From: Oxalobacteraceae sp. CFBP 8761
GTDB taxonomy: Bacteria > Pseudomonadota > Gammaproteobacteria > Burkholderiales > Burkholderiaceae_D
Assembly (NCBI GenBank): GCA_014841595.1
Contig: JACYUE010000002.1
Coordinates: 744,001-808,000 of the forward strand
Direction of reading: 5' to 3'
Length of the DNA stretch: 64,000 nt
Shown here: positions 52,302-62,066 of the stretch, in pieces
Position numbering within the stretch: position 1 is the first letter of the stretch
Layout: every line of letters begins with the position of its first letter
Program-made: the position numbers and the translations under genes
Notes under the pieces: model-generated
Seen by the model: the letters and a program-made list of their open reading frames with translations, nothing else
Told to the model about the DNA's origin: nothing
Database searches by the model: none

Positions 52302-53897
52302 TCAGTTGGCACCATTCGTGCTGCGTGACGCGCTGGCGCCGACCTTCTGGTTGGCGTGCAGTGCCAGCGCCGGCACGGCCGCCCCATTCACGCTGCCCAG
52401 CGTGAACTTGATGACGCCATTGGCCGGGACCACCACGGCGTCGCCGCTGCAACCAGTTTTGGCGGCATTGAGCTGGCCATTGATGACGTTGCAATAGGTG
52501 CCAGGCGGCAGACCGGTCGCATGCGTCGTGGTCCAGGCCGCTGAGTCGTTATTGATCGCGACAAAGCCCTTGCTGCCACGCGAAAAGGCGATCTGGTTGC
52601 GCGTGCCGGTGACAAAATTATCGACGCCCTGGCCCGATGTGGCCGCGCGAAACCCGACCATGTTCGAGATCTCGGGCCAGCGGTGGATGAAGTCCCATGC
52701 CTGGTTGATCAGCGGCTTGCCATGCGCGTCGAGCGGGCTGGTGGCTGGTGGCGGCTGTTCGGTTCGGGTAAAGCGAAAGCCCGAATGCACTTGCGCCGCG
52801 CCGTAGGGCCAGGCCAGCATCAGGACATTGGCCAGCTGGTAGCGCTTGGTGCCTTGCGTGTCGTTGGGAACGCCCGTGAAGTTGCTGGCCACGAGCGAAC
52901 TCGGGGCATGTTCGCCGCGTTCCGAATCCCAGTTGTTGATGAACACGGTCGCCTTGTCGCTGGGGATGAAGCCCCAGGTCCCGCCCCAGCCGGCGCTTGG
53001 CGAACCCATCAACCTGGGCAGGTCCGCCACGGCGGCGCCATTCACATTCTGGAACATTTCCTTCATCGCATAGACGTAATGGAACTCGTTGACCGAGCCA
53101 GTGGCCAGATAGGCATTTGCCTTGATTCCACTGTCCGGGATCACCTCCTGTGTGAACCACAGGGGCTCACCGGCTTTGGTCGTCCGGGATACGCCATTGA
53201 GGAAGCCGGCAATGTCGCCCGGCGCCATGTGCTTGGCGGCGTCCAGCCGCACACCGTCCACGCCCATGGCCACGAGCTTGTTCAGGTAGTTGCGGATCTG
53301 GCCCTGCACATAACTGGCGCCGGTATTCAGGTCGGGCAGGTTGTTGAGGCGGCAGCTCGTCACCTTGGTGCGGTCGGCCAGGCTGTAGTCACCGCCCTGG
53401 ATAACGCAGGCGGCATGGAAGTCGGGTGCGCTGAAATGGGGATAGCTTTGCGTGGCGGCATTCCAGCTGCTGCCATCGGTGGCCGTGCCGGCGCCGGCGC
53501 CGTCAGCCATCTGGTTGACGACCACGTCGGCGTAGATGCGCACCTTGGCCGCATGGCAGGTGTTGATCATGGCCTGCAACTCGGCTTCCGTGCCCATCCG
53601 GCTGTCGAGCCTGGTGTAATTGACGGCCTGATAGACGTCGTACCAGAAGTCCAGCTTGCGCGATGCATGCGGTGGCGAGATCTGCACCGCGCCGTAGCCC
53701 TGTGGCCCGAGCCAGTTCGTGCACTCCCTGGCGATGTCGTTCCACTTCCAGCGGAACATTTGTACCGAGGTATCGGCAGGGTTGAAGTCGGCTGCGGCCG
53801 CTGGCGTGCTGAACGCCATGGCGATGCAGGCGATGCTGCAGAGACGCGCTGCGCGGGGCAGACGGTGCACCAATTGCCTGGTTCGGATGAATTCCAC
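52302..53897 (-). CDS. Secreted GH13 alpha-amylase with unusual conserved-region residues
   Basis: The 531-residue product has a signal peptide (CSIACIAMAFSTPAAAA) and a GH13 barrel: SVQMFRWKWNDIARECTNWLGPQGYGAVQISPP, YADVVVNQMADG (region I), GVDGVRLDAAKH (region II, nucleophile Asp219), FTQEVIPDSG (region III, Glu251) and FINNWDSERG (region IV, Asp324). The catalytic triad is intact, but region I has Gln129 where His is common (VxNH), and region IV has Trp323 where His is common (NHD). A C-terminal beta-domain (TYCNVINGQL..VVVPANGVIKFTLGS) follows. The start is a GTG at 53897 with GGGA upstream. Whether a subfamily shares these changes I cannot check. Confidence 0.88.
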   Translation of the reverse strand: MEFIRTRQLVHRLPRAARLCSIACIAMAFSTPAAAADFNPADTSVQMFRWKWNDIARECTNWLGPQGYGAVQISPPHASRKLDFWYDVYQAVNYTRLDSRMGTEAELQAMINTCHAAKVRIYADVVVNQMADGAGAGTATDGSSWNAATQSYPHFSAPDFHAACVIQGGDYSLADRTKVTSCRLNNLPDLNTGASYVQGQIRNYLNKLVAMGVDGVRLDAAKHMAPGDIAGFLNGVSRTTKAGEPLWFTQEVIPDSGIKANAYLATGSVNEFHYVYAMKEMFQNVNGAAVADLPRLMGSPSAGWGGTWGFIPSDKATVFINNWDSERGEHAPSSLVASNFTGVPNDTQGTKRYQLANVLMLAWPYGAAQVHSGFRFTRTEQPPPATSPLDAHGKPLINQAWDFIHRWPEISNMVGFRAATSGQGVDNFVTGTRNQIAFSRGSKGFVAINNDSAAWTTTHATGLPPGTYCNVINGQLNAAKTGCSGDAVVVPANGVIKFTLGSVNGAAVPALALHANQKVGASASRSTNGAN

Positions 53898-54123
53898 GTT
53901 GATTCCCGGGTTGTGACGCGTTGACGATAGATGACCGCACGGTGGACGCATTGCATGGACCAATGTTGCTACGACGGAAATTATCACGGAACGTCAGGGC
54001 GTAGATTCAGACTTGCTTCAGAACCAGGCAGGCTGGGCATGGGGGTTTCCGACTTGACGAACAGGGATCCGTCGTCGAAGATTCCGGTCATCCAACCACG
54101 TCCTGACACCCTTGGAAAACGCC

Positions 54124-54933
54124 ATGAACCTGGTCGTCAAAGTACGCGTGCTGCGGCACATCCGGCAGTCCGGCTATCGGCCGCAGCTGGAGGATCTCTC
54201 GCCTGGGCTGTTTCCGTTCTGGCAGCGCACTAGCGGGAAAGAATTTCCCGGCATACCGGACAACGCACTCTTTTTCATGCATGCAGCGACCGGACTGATG
54301 CGCTTTTTCGAGGTCGCGGCAGACCGGCGCGAGCCGTGCGCGTTGCCATCGCTGGCCGCCGACTCGGTCTGGCATGCGTGGATGGCATGGGATCCCGTGA
54401 ATCTGGCGCACTTCTGCCGCCGCCACTTCGGCAAGCCGATCGACCATCTTCCCCACACCATGCTCGATGCGCTGGCATTGCCGCGCGTGCTCGTTGGCTG
54501 TCGTGAACACGAAGACGCGCGCTCGCGGGTACGGGGCTTGCCCGCGTTGTTCCGCCTTGATGCCACGTTGCGCATGCCATATGGTCATGGCTACGCGTTG
54601 CAAGACGAGGACATCGTGTACAGCCGCCTGGATGCGAACGGCAGGATGGCCGGACGCGCACGGCCGCATCCCGAGCTGACACTGCGGGCGCTGCTGCTGG
54701 CAAACCTGATCAGCCAGGCAGACTATGCGGTAGCCCTGCGAGAAAAACGGGGGCTGGACACCGGATCAGGCACGTATTTCGTCGGCGATGGTGGCAGCAA
54801 CAACGCGATGCGCGACTGTGACGCCGACCTTAACTGCCACGGCGGCGGAAGCGATGGCGGCGATGGCGGCGGCAGCGGCAGCAGCAGTTGTGGCGGTGGC
54901 AGCAGTTGCGGCGGCGGCGGCGGGGGAGACTGA
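54124..54933 (+). CDS. Protein with WH-domain of glycine-rich domain-like family and Gly/Ser/Cys tail
   Basis: The 269-residue product has ADSVWHAWMAWDPVNLAHFCRRHFGKPIDHLPH, similar to the 'DxxWHxHmxxP..Y..' motif of GRDP/DUF1399-like proteins. A helical middle follows, and a tail of about 45 residues is almost only Gly, Ser, Cys and Asp (GGGSDGGDGGGSGSSSCGGG). The tail resembles that of many bacterial proteins of unknown function in which a Gly/Cys tail is added. No signal peptide or helix is seen, so cytoplasmic. A start at 54112 (TTG) would add four residues. Divergent from the amylase gene; role unknown. Confidence 0.6.
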   Translation: MNLVVKVRVLRHIRQSGYRPQLEDLSPGLFPFWQRTSGKEFPGIPDNALFFMHAATGLMRFFEVAADRREPCALPSLAADSVWHAWMAWDPVNLAHFCRRHFGKPIDHLPHTMLDALALPRVLVGCREHEDARSRVRGLPALFRLDATLRMPYGHGYALQDEDIVYSRLDANGRMAGRARPHPELTLRALLLANLISQADYAVALREKRGLDTGSGTYFVGDGGSNNAMRDCDADLNCHGGGSDGGDGGGSGSSSCGGGSSCGGGGGGD

Positions 54934-54942
54934 ACGCCAGCA

Positions 54943-54974
54943 TGCAAACGGCCCGCTTGTGCGGGCCGTTTGCA
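54943..54974. terminator. Bidirectional hairpin between the Gly-tail gene and sodB
   Basis: TGCAAACGGCCCGC / GCGGGCCGTTTGCA, a perfect 14-bp stem with a TTGT loop, between convergent genes. No T-run longer than TTT follows. Confidence 0.7.
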
Positions 54975-55019
54975 GAGCGTCACGCCGAACAGCACGTGAC
55001 CTTCAGTGACTCATTTACC

Positions 55020-55595
55020 TCAAGCCATGTTCTGGTTGACGAAGTCCCAGTTAGCGACATTCCAGAACGCTTCCAGGAACTTCGCGCGCGCGTTACGGTA
55101 GTCGATGTAGTAAGCGTGTTCCCAGACGTCGGCCGTCAGCAGCGGCTTGTCGGTCGTGGTCAGTGGCGTCGCGGCGTTCGACGTGTTGACGATGTCGACG
55201 CTGCCGTCGGCCTTTTGCACCAGCCAGGTCCAGCCCGAACCGAAGTTGCCCAGTGCCGATTTGTTGAACTCTTCCTTGAACTTTTCGACCGAACCCCATT
55301 TGGCATTGATTGCGTCCAGCGCCTTGCCGCTCGGTGCGGCGCCGTTCGGGGTCATGCAGTGCCAGAAGAAGGTGTGGTTCCAGACCTGTGCCGAATTGTT
55401 GAACACGCCGCCCGACGACTTCTTGACGATCTCTTCCAGTGGCATCTCTTCGAACTCGGTGCCCTTGATCAGGTTATTCAAGTTGGTCACGTAGGTCTGG
55501 TGATGCTTGCCGTGGTGGTATTCCAGGGTCTCGGCCGAGATGTGCGGTTGCAGGGCGTCCTTGGCATACGGCAGTGCTGGCAGGGTGTGTTCCAT
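55020..55595 (-). CDS. sodB: Superoxide dismutase [Fe]
   Basis: The 191-residue product disproportionates superoxide. Metal ligands are in [14 protein letters not shown] (His), NHTFFWHCM (His), and [15 protein letters not shown] (Asp, His). Length and [21 protein letters not shown] fit Fe-type SodB of proteobacteria (Gln at the sequence start of helix 2 is SGKAL..), cytoplasmic and without signal peptide. Start ATG at 55595; GGATTTATC upstream. xseA lies upstream on the same strand in the common betaproteobacterial order. Confidence 0.95.
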   Translation of the reverse strand: MEHTLPALPYAKDALQPHISAETLEYHHGKHHQTYVTNLNNLIKGTEFEEMPLEEIVKKSSGGVFNNSAQVWNHTFFWHCMTPNGAAPSGKALDAINAKWGSVEKFKEEFNKSALGNFGSGWTWLVQKADGSVDIVNTSNAATPLTTTDKPLLTADVWEHAYYIDYRNARAKFLEAFWNVANWDFVNQNMA

Positions 55596-55705
55596 GATAA
55601 ATCCTTGTTGGGTTGGAAAGGTTGCAGTTCTGATAGCGGCGCTATTCTAAACCGGCTGCAGCAATATTGCATGACTGCATTCTCTTTCCTTTCGGACAGG
55701 ATTCG

Positions 55706-57067
55706 TTACTCGAGCACGCTCTGCACCTGCGCTACACCAACCTCGGCGCTGCCATCGGCCAGGCGGATGCGCAGCGTGTCGCGTGCGTGGATCTGCGCCG
55801 GGTCGCGCACGATCTGGCCTTTGCCATCGCGCACGATCGCGTAGCCACGCTCGAGGGTGCGCTGCGGGTTGAGCAGTTCGAGCTGCGCCGCCAGGCCCAT
55901 CAACGCATCGCGACGGCCCTTGAGGTTGTTGCGCAGGCTGGTGTGCAGGTGACGCCCGTCCGAGGCGAGTTGCGCCCGCAGTGCGCGCATGTCGGGCCGG
56001 TGCCGGCTCCACCGTTGCTGCAATTGCGCCAGCACCAGGCCCTGGCGGTTAATGGGCAGCTTGACCGCATGCGTCATGGCCGTGGCCAATGCCAGTAACT
56101 TCAGGCGCTGGTGGCCGATCTGCGCTGACGGGCTCAGCAGGCGACGGCTCAGGTTATCCAGGCCCTGGCTGGCGTCCGACAAGCGGCGGTCCATCGCGCG
56201 CTGCAGGTCGAGCGCGTCGCCATGGAGCGATGCGAGCCAGTCGGCGCGCGGCGTGGCCGCCAGTTCGGCGGCGGCGGTCGGCGTCGCGGCGCGCACGTCG
56301 GCGGCGAAGTCGGCAATGGTGACGTCGGTTTCGTGGCCCACGCCCGAGACCACGGGAATGGCGCAGGCATCGATCGCGCGCGCCACGCATTCTTCGTTAA
56401 AACTCCACAGGTCTTCGATCGAGCCGCCGCCGCGGCATACCAGCAACACGTCGACTTCGCCGCGGCGTGAAGCCGTCATGATCGCCTCGGCAATCTTGTC
56501 CGCAGCGAACTGGCCCTGGACCGGGGTGGGGTAGAGCACCACGTGTACGTGGGGCGCGCGTCGGCGCAGCGCCGTGAGCACATCGCGCAGCGCCGCGGCG
56601 CCCGGGCTCGTGACGATGCCGATGCTGCGCGGGAACAGCGGCAGCGGGCGTTTGCGGTCGGCATCGAACATGCCCTGCGCCGCCAGCTTTTCCTTCAAGC
56701 GCAGGAATGCCTCATACAACTGGCCAACGCCAGCGCGCCTGATCGCTTCGACATTGATCTGGTAGTCGCCGCGCGCGCCGTACAGCGTCACGAGGGCGCG
56801 GACCTCGACCTTGTCGCCTTCGCGCGGGATGAAGCCGGCCGACTGTGCGCGCCCACGGAACATCACGGCGCGCACCTGGGCCGCATCGTCCTTGAGCGTG
56901 AAATACCAGTGGCCCGACGCCGCGCGCGTGAAATTGGAAATTTCGCCGCCGATCCAAGTCAGTGGAAAAGTACGCTCGAGCAGGCGCGTCACTTGCTGGT
57001 TCAGCGCAGTAACGCTCAGAACGGCAGGGGGCGTGTAGGCAGAGTCGGCGTCGCTGGTCGGGAACAT
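55706..57067 (-). CDS. xseA: Exodeoxyribonuclease VII large subunit
   Basis: The 453-residue product has an N-terminal OB-fold ([35 protein letters not shown]), the catalytic domain ([70 protein letters not shown]) and a long C-terminal coiled coil. With XseB it cuts single-stranded DNA in both directions. Start ATG 57067. The gene-free region with the repeated module begins 120 bp upstream, so this array could be upstream regulatory sequence for xseA or exbB; the array is longer and more ordered than either promoter needs. Confidence 0.95.
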   Translation of the reverse strand: MFPTSDADSAYTPPAVLSVTALNQQVTRLLERTFPLTWIGGEISNFTRAASGHWYFTLKDDAAQVRAVMFRGRAQSAGFIPREGDKVEVRALVTLYGARGDYQINVEAIRRAGVGQLYEAFLRLKEKLAAQGMFDADRKRPLPLFPRSIGIVTSPGAAALRDVLTALRRRAPHVHVVLYPTPVQGQFAADKIAEAIMTASRRGEVDVLLVCRGGGSIEDLWSFNEECVARAIDACAIPVVSGVGHETDVTIADFAADVRAATPTAAAELAATPRADWLASLHGDALDLQRAMDRRLSDASQGLDNLSRRLLSPSAQIGHQRLKLLALATAMTHAVKLPINRQGLVLAQLQQRWSRHRPDMRALRAQLASDGRHLHTSLRNNLKGRRDALMGLAAQLELLNPQRTLERGYAIVRDGKGQIVRDPAQIHARDTLRIRLADGSAEVGVAQVQSVLE

Positions 57068-57194
57068 GATCGGTCGCGAAAAATCGGAGAGGGCGATTAT
57101 AGCCGCCCTGGCGAAGTGTCCGGGTTCGATGGCAATCCGGTCGCTGAAGCCGATTATTGCTGCTTTTCAATGCAATCTATTGAAATGGGTTTGA

Positions 57195-57259
57195 AATCAA
57201 GAGGTTGCAGGGTCAGTAATGTCGTTTGAGAGCGGTTTATCCACACAAACTGTGGGGAA
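57195..57259 (+). promoter_or_regulatory. Module 1: IHF-like + DnaA-like box
   Basis: AATCAAGAGGTTG (57195, full match to IHF consensus), TTATCCACA (57237, perfect DnaA box), TGTGGGGAA inverted arm (57251). The upstream +30 box is absent (TTTGAGAGC). Confidence 0.7.
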
Positions 57260-57317
57260 CTCATTCATAGGGCATGACGCTGCGCGCGGATTGAGCAGGG
57301 GAGGTGGATTTATTACA

Positions 57318-57382
57318 AAACAATGACTTAGGGCCATTGCAGCAGGCTTGATCACAAAGTTGTCCACAGAATCTGTGCACAC
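57318..57382 (+). promoter_or_regulatory. Module 2: IHF-like + DnaA-like box
   Basis: AAACAATGACTTA (57318, one mismatch), TTGATCACA (57348), TTGTCCACA (57360), inverted TGTGCACAC (57374). Confidence 0.65.
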
Positions 57383-57494
57383 CTTTTGTTTATGGCTGCG
57401 CGGCTTTTTACGCAGAAAAGCTGTCTTGCGAATCGACCCGGTCAATACCTCCCCAGCTGCTTAATTTAGAAGCAGCGCGATTGGTTGCTAATGA

Positions 57495-57559
57495 AATCAA
57501 TGACTTACACGCCTAACTTGATGCTTCCTCACACTCTTATCCACATAAAGTGTGCACAG
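57495..57559 (+). promoter_or_regulatory. Module 3: IHF-like + DnaA-like box
   Basis: AATCAATGACTTA (57495, full match), TTCCTCACA (57525), TTATCCACA (57537, perfect), inverted TGTGCACAG (57551). Confidence 0.7.
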
Positions 57560-57686
57560 GGCGAATTTTCTGTGAACAACGGGCGCTAAGGCCGAATAAA
57601 CGTGGCAATGGATGGGAAAACGGCGTGTTTCAGGCGTGTTTCAGGCCATATGCTCAAATTTTAAGCGCTGCGTGTTTGCTGATTAA

Positions 57687-57751
57687 AATCAATAGCTTAG
57701 TGTCATAAAAGAGGTCTTGCACACACTTTTGTCCACAATAAGTGTGTGGAA
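57687..57751 (+). promoter_or_regulatory. Module 4: IHF-like + DnaA-like box
   Basis: AATCAATAGCTTA (57687, full match), TTGCACACA (57717), TTGTCCACA (57729), inverted TGTGTGGAA (57743). Confidence 0.7.
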
Positions 57752-57825
57752 CTACACAGCCGCACGTACCGGGCAAACTGGTGCGCCACTGCCTCCAAAA
57801 CAGGCGCATAAGCGAAGTCCTTTGA

Positions 57826-57890
57826 AATCAATAGCTTAGGTATTGTTCAGGGCCCTTGCGCACAATTTTGTCCACAGAATGTGTTCGCAA
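57826..57890 (+). promoter_or_regulatory. Module 5: IHF-like + DnaA-like box
   Basis: AATCAATAGCTTA (57826, full match), TTGCGCACA (57856), TTGTCCACA (57868), inverted TGTTCGCAA (57882, weaker arm). Confidence 0.7.
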
Positions 57891-57997
57891 CTACACGCGC
57901 CAGCAGGAGCGTTGTCGAAAAAGCCATGGTGTCATTGCATGATGGCACTGAGTCATGAGACTGCCATTTTCTTGCGCAGGCGCAGAAAGCCCTTTGA

Positions 57998-58062
57998 AAT
58001 CAACGTGCTTGGACGGTGTCGAGCGCCTTGCGCACAATTTTATCCACAGAAGGTGTGCAGAA
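57998..58062 (+). promoter_or_regulatory. Module 6: IHF-like + DnaA-like box
   Basis: AATCAACGTGCTT (57998, IHF 3' part off), TTGCGCACA (58028), TTATCCACA (58040, perfect), inverted TGTGCAGAA (58054). Lies about 70 bp before the exbB start. Confidence 0.65.
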
Positions 58063-58131
58063 CTTTACTTGCCGCTTCGCTGCCAACTTGCTACATTGCC
58101 GGATTGACTTTTATCCTCTCAGGAGTATCTC

Positions 58132-58740
58132 TTGCTCGCCATTTTTCAAGCCGCAGGCTGGCCTATCTGGTTCCTGCTGTTCGCGTCGATCGTTGCCGTC
58201 GCCCTCATCGTCGAACGCCTGATCACGCTGCGCCGCGAGAAAATCCTCCCACGCAACCTGCTCGATGAAGTCATCCGTGTGCACCACACCGGCAAGGCCA
58301 CGCCGGACGTCATCAACAAGCTGGAACAGAATTCGCCACTGGGCACCGTGCTGGCGGCTGCGCTGCGCAACGTCGACGCGCCGCGCGACGTGATGAAGGA
58401 GTCGATCGAGGAAGCCGGCCGCGGTGTGGCCCAGAACCTCGAACGTTTTCTGACCACGCTCGGTACCATCGCGTCGCTCGCGCCGCTGATGGGCCTGTTC
58501 GGCACGGTGGTCGGCATGATCGAGATCTTCGGCGCCTCGGCCCCGACCGGCGGCAATAACCCGGCGCAACTGGCGCACGGCATCTCGGTGGCGCTGTACA
58601 ACACTGGTTTCGGCCTGGCCATCGCCATGCCGGCCCTGGTCGCCTACCGTCACTTCCGCAATCTGGTCGACACCTATATCGTCGACATGGAACTGCAGGC
58701 CGTGAAATTTGTCGACGTCGTCCACGGTGCCCGCAAATGA
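58132..58740 (+). CDS. exbB: ExbB/TolQ family proton channel protein
   Basis: The 202-residue product has three membrane helices: AAGWPIWFLLFASIVAVALIVERL, then TTLGTIASLAPLMGLFGTVVGMIEIF (the conserved TolQ/ExbB motif) and VALYNTGFGLAIAMPALVAY. With ExbD it uses proton flow to energise TonB or a related protein. Start is a TTG at 58132 with AGGAG 6 bp upstream. Its stop overlaps exbD (ATGA). The family also includes TolQ and MotA-like subunits, and no tonB or tolA is adjacent, so the energised partner is unknown. Confidence 0.9.
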   Translation: MLAIFQAAGWPIWFLLFASIVAVALIVERLITLRREKILPRNLLDEVIRVHHTGKATPDVINKLEQNSPLGTVLAAALRNVDAPRDVMKESIEEAGRGVAQNLERFLTTLGTIASLAPLMGLFGTVVGMIEIFGASAPTGGNNPAQLAHGISVALYNTGFGLAIAMPALVAYRHFRNLVDTYIVDMELQAVKFVDVVHGARK

Positions 58741-59177
58741 TGGACTTTCGCCGTGGCCGCAAGCGTGAGGATCCGGAGATCAACCTGATTCCGTTCATCG
58801 ACGTGCTGCTCGTGGTCCTGATCTTTTTGATGGTCTCGACCACCTATAGCAAGTTCACCGAGCTGCAGATCACCTTGCCGACGGCCGAGGCCGAGAAGCA
58901 GGCGCAAAAGCCGTTCGAGATCAATGTCACGGTCGACGCCAAGGGCAACTACACGGTCAATAACACGCCCGTGGCGTTCACCAGCGTGGCAGGCCTGGCG
59001 CAGGACATGCGCACGGCGGCGCGCACGCCGGACGGCCAGGTGGTCGCCAGCCCGGTCGTCATCGTCAATGCCGACCAATTCGCCATGCACCAGATGGTGA
59101 TCAATGTGCTGGAAGCAGCGCGTGTGGCCGGCTACGACAAGCTGACGTTCGCTGCCCAGACCGGCACCGGCAAGTAA
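58737..59177 (+). CDS. exbD: ExbD/TolR family protein
   Basis: The 146-residue product begins MMDFRRGRKREDPEINLIPFIDVLLVVLIFLMVSTT, the ExbD/TolR helix with an essential membrane Asp (PFIDVLL). The periplasmic domain (FEINVTVDAKGNYTVNN, VVIVNADQFAMHQMVINVLEAA) follows. Works with the ExbB-type protein. The 4-bp overlap ensures stoichiometric translation. lpxK starts 39 bp downstream, so the exb pair may be co-transcribed with LPS genes, as in several betaproteobacteria. Confidence 0.92.
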   Translation: MMDFRRGRKREDPEINLIPFIDVLLVVLIFLMVSTTYSKFTELQITLPTAEAEKQAQKPFEINVTVDAKGNYTVNNTPVAFTSVAGLAQDMRTAARTPDGQVVASPVVIVNADQFAMHQMVINVLEAARVAGYDKLTFAAQTGTGK

Positions 59178-59216
59178 CCTCACCGGCCCGCGTCAAGCGG
59201 GCCGGCATCCTCCCGC

Positions 59217-60251
59217 ATGGCATCTTCCCTCGAAACAACACTGACCCGTGCGTGGTTGCGGCGCGGCCCGCTTGCCGTCGCGCTGCTGCCGGTGGCGCTG
59301 CTGTTCGGGGCGCTGGCCGCCCTGCGCCGCCGGCTGTTCCAGTCCGGCATCAAGGCGTCAAAACGCTTGCCCGTGCCCGTCATCGTCGTTGGCAACATCT
59401 TCGTTGGCGGCACTGGCAAGACCCCGCTGACGATCTGGCTGGCCGAGGCCCTGCGCGCGGCCGGCATGCGGCCGGGCATCATCTCGCGCGGTCACGGTGG
59501 CGATGCTGGCAAGGATGGCGCGCCGCGCGCCGTCACGCCAGGGTCCGATCCGCGCGTCGTGGGTGACGAGCCGCTCCTGATCGCCCAGCGCACCGGCTGC
59601 CCGGTCGTCATCGGCCGCCAGCGCGCCGAGGCGGGCAGGGCGCTGCTGGCGGCGCACCCGGACGTGGACGTGCTCATCACCGACGATGGCTTGCAGCACT
59701 ATGCGCTGGCGCGCGACATCGAGATCGTCCTGTTCGACGGCCGCGGCGTGGGCAATGGCTGGCTGCTGCCGGCCGGGCCGCTGCGCGAGTCGCCGTCGCG
59801 CCGCCGTGATTTCACCGTGGTCAATGTCCCGGAGATCACGCCGGCGCTGGCCCGGGCCGTCGGCGGCGCCCCGTACCGCATGCTGCTGTCGGGCCAGTAC
59901 GCCGAACCATTGAACGGTGGCGAACGCGTGCCGCTGGCCGAACTGCGCGCCAAACGCATCGTCGCTGCAGCCGGCATCGGCAATCCGGGGCGCTTCTTCA
60001 CGATGCTGCGCGCGGCCGGCCTGGCGCCTGGCGAACTGGCCTTGCCCGACCATCACGACTTCCTGGACGACCCGTTCGCCGCTGTGGACGCCGAGATCAT
60101 TCTGATCACGGAGAAGGATGCAGTAAAATGTCGGAAAATTGAACATCTGAAGGACGATCCGCGCTTGTGGGTCGTGCCTGTGACGGCGCAGCTCGACCCT
60201 GCGCTGGCTGAACAAATCGTGGAGAAATGTCGTGGACGCTCGCCTGCTTGA
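59217..60251 (+). CDS. lpxK: Tetraacyldisaccharide 4'-kinase
   Basis: The 344-residue product phosphorylates the 4' position of the lipid A precursor. It has an N-terminal hydrophobic helix ([20 protein letters not shown]), a P-loop [44 protein letters not shown] and [22 protein letters not shown] with the catalytic Asp-His. Peripheral on the inner membrane. Its end overlaps trm112 by 20 bp; the order lpxK-trm112-kdsB is conserved in proteobacteria. Confidence 0.95.
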   Translation: MASSLETTLTRAWLRRGPLAVALLPVALLFGALAALRRRLFQSGIKASKRLPVPVIVVGNIFVGGTGKTPLTIWLAEALRAAGMRPGIISRGHGGDAGKDGAPRAVTPGSDPRVVGDEPLLIAQRTGCPVVIGRQRAEAGRALLAAHPDVDVLITDDGLQHYALARDIEIVLFDGRGVGNGWLLPAGPLRESPSRRRDFTVVNVPEITPALARAVGGAPYRMLLSGQYAEPLNGGERVPLAELRAKRIVAAAGIGNPGRFFTMLRAAGLAPGELALPDHHDFLDDPFAAVDAEIILITEKDAVKCRKIEHLKDDPRLWVVPVTAQLDPALAEQIVEKCRGRSPA

Positions 60252-60402
60252 TATCTTGGTCTGCCCGTTGTGCAAGGGTCCGCTCGAACTCGACAAGAAG
60301 GCGCAGGAGCTGACCTGCCGCGCCGACCGTCTCGCCTATCCGATCCGCGACGGCATCCCGATCATGTGGGCCGACCAGGCGCGCAAGATCGCGCCTGTCT
60401 GA
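60232..60402 (+). CDS. Trm112 family protein (YcaR-like)
   Basis: A 56-residue product starting at GTG 60232: [16 protein letters not shown] then a second conserved part, [19 protein letters not shown]. The single CxxC plus a later Cys fit the Trm112/DUF343 zinc-ribbon-like fold. In bacteria it activates methyltransferases or has an unclear role. It is too short for most ORF cutoffs but its position between lpxK and kdsB is the conserved one, overlapping lpxK and 9 bp from kdsB. Confidence 0.9.
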   Translation: MDARLLDILVCPLCKGPLELDKKAQELTCRADRLAYPIRDGIPIMWADQARKIAPV

Positions 60403-60411
60403 TCGGCCTGC

Positions 60412-61164
60412 ATGAACTTTACCGTCATCATCCCGGCGCGCCTGGCATCGACCCGCCTGCCGAACAAGCCGCTGGCCGACCTGGGCGGCAAGCCGATGGT
60501 GGTGCGCGTGGCCGAACGGGCGCGTGAATCGGGCGCAACCCGGATCATCGTCGCCACCGACCACGCGGATATTGCCGCCGCCTGCGCCGAGCATGGCGTG
60601 AGCGCCGTGCTCACGCGCGCCGATCACCCGTCGGGCACCGACCGCATCGCCGAAGTGGCGCACGTGCTGGGCCTGGCGCCGGATGACGTCGTCGTCAACC
60701 TGCAGGGTGACGAACCATTGATCGACCCGCGCCTGTTGGCGGCCTGTGCCGCCCGGATCAGCGCCGACATCCCGATGGCCACCTGCGCGCATCCGATTCT
60801 CGATGCGGCCGACGTGTTCAACCCGAACGTCGTCAAGGTCGTGCTCGACAAGAACGGGCGCGCACTGTATTTCTCGCGCGCCACGATTCCCTGGCACCGC
60901 GATGCGTTCGCCCAGACGCTCGAGTCGCTGCCTGCCGGCTATGCGCCGCTGCGTCACATTGGCCTGTATGCCTACAGCAATGCGTTCTTGCAGGCGTATC
61001 CCGCCATGGCAGTGTCGCCGCTCGAGTCGATCGAGGCGCTGGAGCAGCTGCGCGTGCTGTGGCACGGTGTGCCGATCGCCGTGCATATCACGGATAGCGC
61101 ACCGCCAGCGGGCGTCGACACCCCCGACGATCTGGCGCGCGTACGCCTGCATTACACGTCTTGA
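60412..61164 (+). CDS. kdsB: 3-deoxy-manno-octulosonate cytidylyltransferase (CMP-KDO synthetase)
   Basis: The 250-residue product activates KDO with CTP for [31 protein letters not shown] (CTP binding), [26 protein letters not shown] and the acidic cluster near [14 protein letters not shown] mark the family; [16 protein letters not shown] is the C-terminal KDO site. Cytoplasmic. It is 9 bp past trm112. Confidence 0.96.
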   Translation: MNFTVIIPARLASTRLPNKPLADLGGKPMVVRVAERARESGATRIIVATDHADIAAACAEHGVSAVLTRADHPSGTDRIAEVAHVLGLAPDDVVVNLQGDEPLIDPRLLAACAARISADIPMATCAHPILDAADVFNPNVVKVVLDKNGRALYFSRATIPWHRDAFAQTLESLPAGYAPLRHIGLYAYSNAFLQAYPAMAVSPLESIEALEQLRVLWHGVPIAVHITDSAPPAGVDTPDDLARVRLHYTS

Positions 61165-61335
61165 CGCACGTCGCAAGCGTATAGCCGGGCCGTCTGCGCA
61201 GGATCAAATATCCTCACTGCAACGGCTTGCGGCTGGCTTTTACGCCAACTTTTGTGGTAACTTCCGTCTCAACGAAGTCTGCGCCATATCAAAAAGATCA
61301 CCGTATTCGCCATTTTACTTTTCTCTATTTTCTAG

Positions 61336-62007
<672 letters not shown>

Positions 62008-62029
62008 GTCGTCCGTCCAGTACCACCCC

Positions 62030-62066
62030 AGCGATCCCGCGCCGGCCCTGCCTGCGCGGGATCGCT
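62030..62066 (+). terminator. Hairpin after adk
   Basis: AGCGATCCCGCGC / GCGCGGGATCGCT perfect 13-bp stem, 22 bp past the adk stop; weak T-run (GCATTT). Likely terminator or mRNA end structure. Confidence 0.6.

Larger units (their letters stand above)
57193..58068. repeat. Six-copy array of IHF-like site + DnaA-like box modules
   Basis: The 1064-bp gap between xseA and exbB has no gene. It holds six modules. Each has an IHF-like WATCAANNNNTTR, then a TTRTCCACA at +42 and a TGTG arm in inverse orientation at +56, counting from the W of the first element; a TTnnnCACA box is at +30 in copies 2-6. Internal distances are identical in all copies, but distances between copies vary (123, 177, 192, 139, 172 bp). 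Copies 1, 3 and 6 have the perfect TTATCCACA DnaA box and copies 2, 4 and 5 the one-mismatch TTGTCCACA. The region is visibly less GC-rich than its neighbours. The pattern resembles DnaA/IHF control regions (oriC, datA). Confidence 0.8.
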
